Below are positions 63,970 through 64,000 of a stretch of DNA of 64,000 nucleotides, in pieces; position 1 is the stretch's first letter, and each line of letters opens with the position of its first letter. Origin of the DNA: an uncultured Candidatus Melainabacteria bacterium. GTDB lineage: Bacteria; Cyanobacteriota; Vampirovibrionia; Gastranaerophilales; Gastranaerophilaceae. The DNA is taken from the NCBI GenBank assembly GCA_947570135.1, contig CANOTP010000002.1, positions 222,980 to 286,979 of the forward strand. Direction: 5' to 3'. The position numbers were made by a program, and so were the translations under genes. The notes below the pieces were generated by a model. It searched no databases. It was not told where the DNA came from and was given only the letters and a program-made list of their open reading frames with translations.

Positions 63970-64000
63970 TTTCGGAATAATTTTACAAGTAAAGTCACTC
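63916..64000 (+). CDS. poly-G pilin-like gene, 5' part, currently in frame (ON)
   Basis: With nine G the reading frame passes the tract: MKNQTIVRIS-GGG-NFLSSFRNNFTSK and stays open to the window edge. The FTLAE core is not yet reached, so pilin identity rests on the shared module and on the extended leader of copy B. Confidence 0.6.
   Translation, partial: MKNQTIVRISGGGNFLSSFRNNFTSKVT

Overview
The window looks like a chromosome segment of a low-GC, anaerobic, gut-type non-photosynthetic cyanobacterial relative (Vampirovibrionia/Melainabacteria, order Gastranaerophilales). This placement is inference. It rests on many pilin-like proteins with the FTLAEVLITLGIIGVVAA start, an LL-diaminopimelate aminotransferase (the cyanobacterial/chlamydial lysine route), [FeFe]-hydrogenases, class III ribonucleotide reductase, and several large lineage-type proteins of unknown function. 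I see no rRNA, tRNA, CRISPR array, integrase or transposase.

Layout. 1-5.5 kb: two peptidoglycan hydrolases (LysM-amidase, LysM-GH24), a GH57 glucanase and a decayed pilin gene. 5.5-10.3 kb: nadB-nadC, an orphan LuxR-type response regulator and two broken pilin genes. 10.3-17 kb: nusA-rimP, a coiled-coil protein, der, and a radical SAM gene divergent from a DRE-TIM aldolase. 17-21.4 kb: a possible structured RNA, an LprI-like secreted protein next to a GH108 muramidase, and a large unknown protein. 21.4-26.3 kb: a five-gene [FeFe]-hydrogenase cluster with a PAS-bearing sensory hydrogenase and a SpoIIE-type phosphatase. 26.3-37.5 kb: proB-proA, an ADP-ribosyltransferase pseudogene, ftsZ, a tandem-repeat secreted protein, a SprA-like HExxH protein, a uridine-kinase-like protein, a calpain-like protease, dapL and rnhA. 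37.5-46 kb: pcrA-type helicase, four secreted matrixin genes (one broken), small HTH regulators, an acetyltransferase, dnaK, and a pilin gene carrying a poly-G tract. 46-57 kb: a WalK/PhoR-type kinase, a pilin divergent from an XRE regulator across palindromes, a TPR protein, a homocitrate/isopropylmalate-synthase-like enzyme, mnmA, pgi and a flavin reductase-rubredoxin. 57-64 kb: a probable cobalamin riboswitch ahead of nrdD-nrdG, unknown proteins, a DtxR/MntR-type regulator with a perfect palindrome and a co-operonic membrane protein, and the start of another poly-G pilin gene.

Most striking is a recurring 5' module in three pilin-like genes: ribosome-binding site, start codon, short leader, then an uninterrupted G run (6, 8 and 9 G). 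At 8 G the intact pilin at 45.3 kb is out of frame by one base. At 9 G the copy at 63.9 kb reads through. This is the form expected of phase-variable contingency loci controlling surface pili. With three further pilin genes (two broken, one intact), the window suggests a diversified or switching pilin repertoire. Other points of interest are many genes whose -10 box lies 6-7 bases before ATG with no ribosome-binding site (probable leaderless mRNAs), and a secreted protease and cell-wall-lytic repertoire.

Several accessory genes (pilins, an ART toxin, a matrixin, small proteins) carry stops or frameshifts while all housekeeping genes are intact. This argues for genuine decay or switching rather than general sequence error, although homopolymer lengths would need read-level confirmation.
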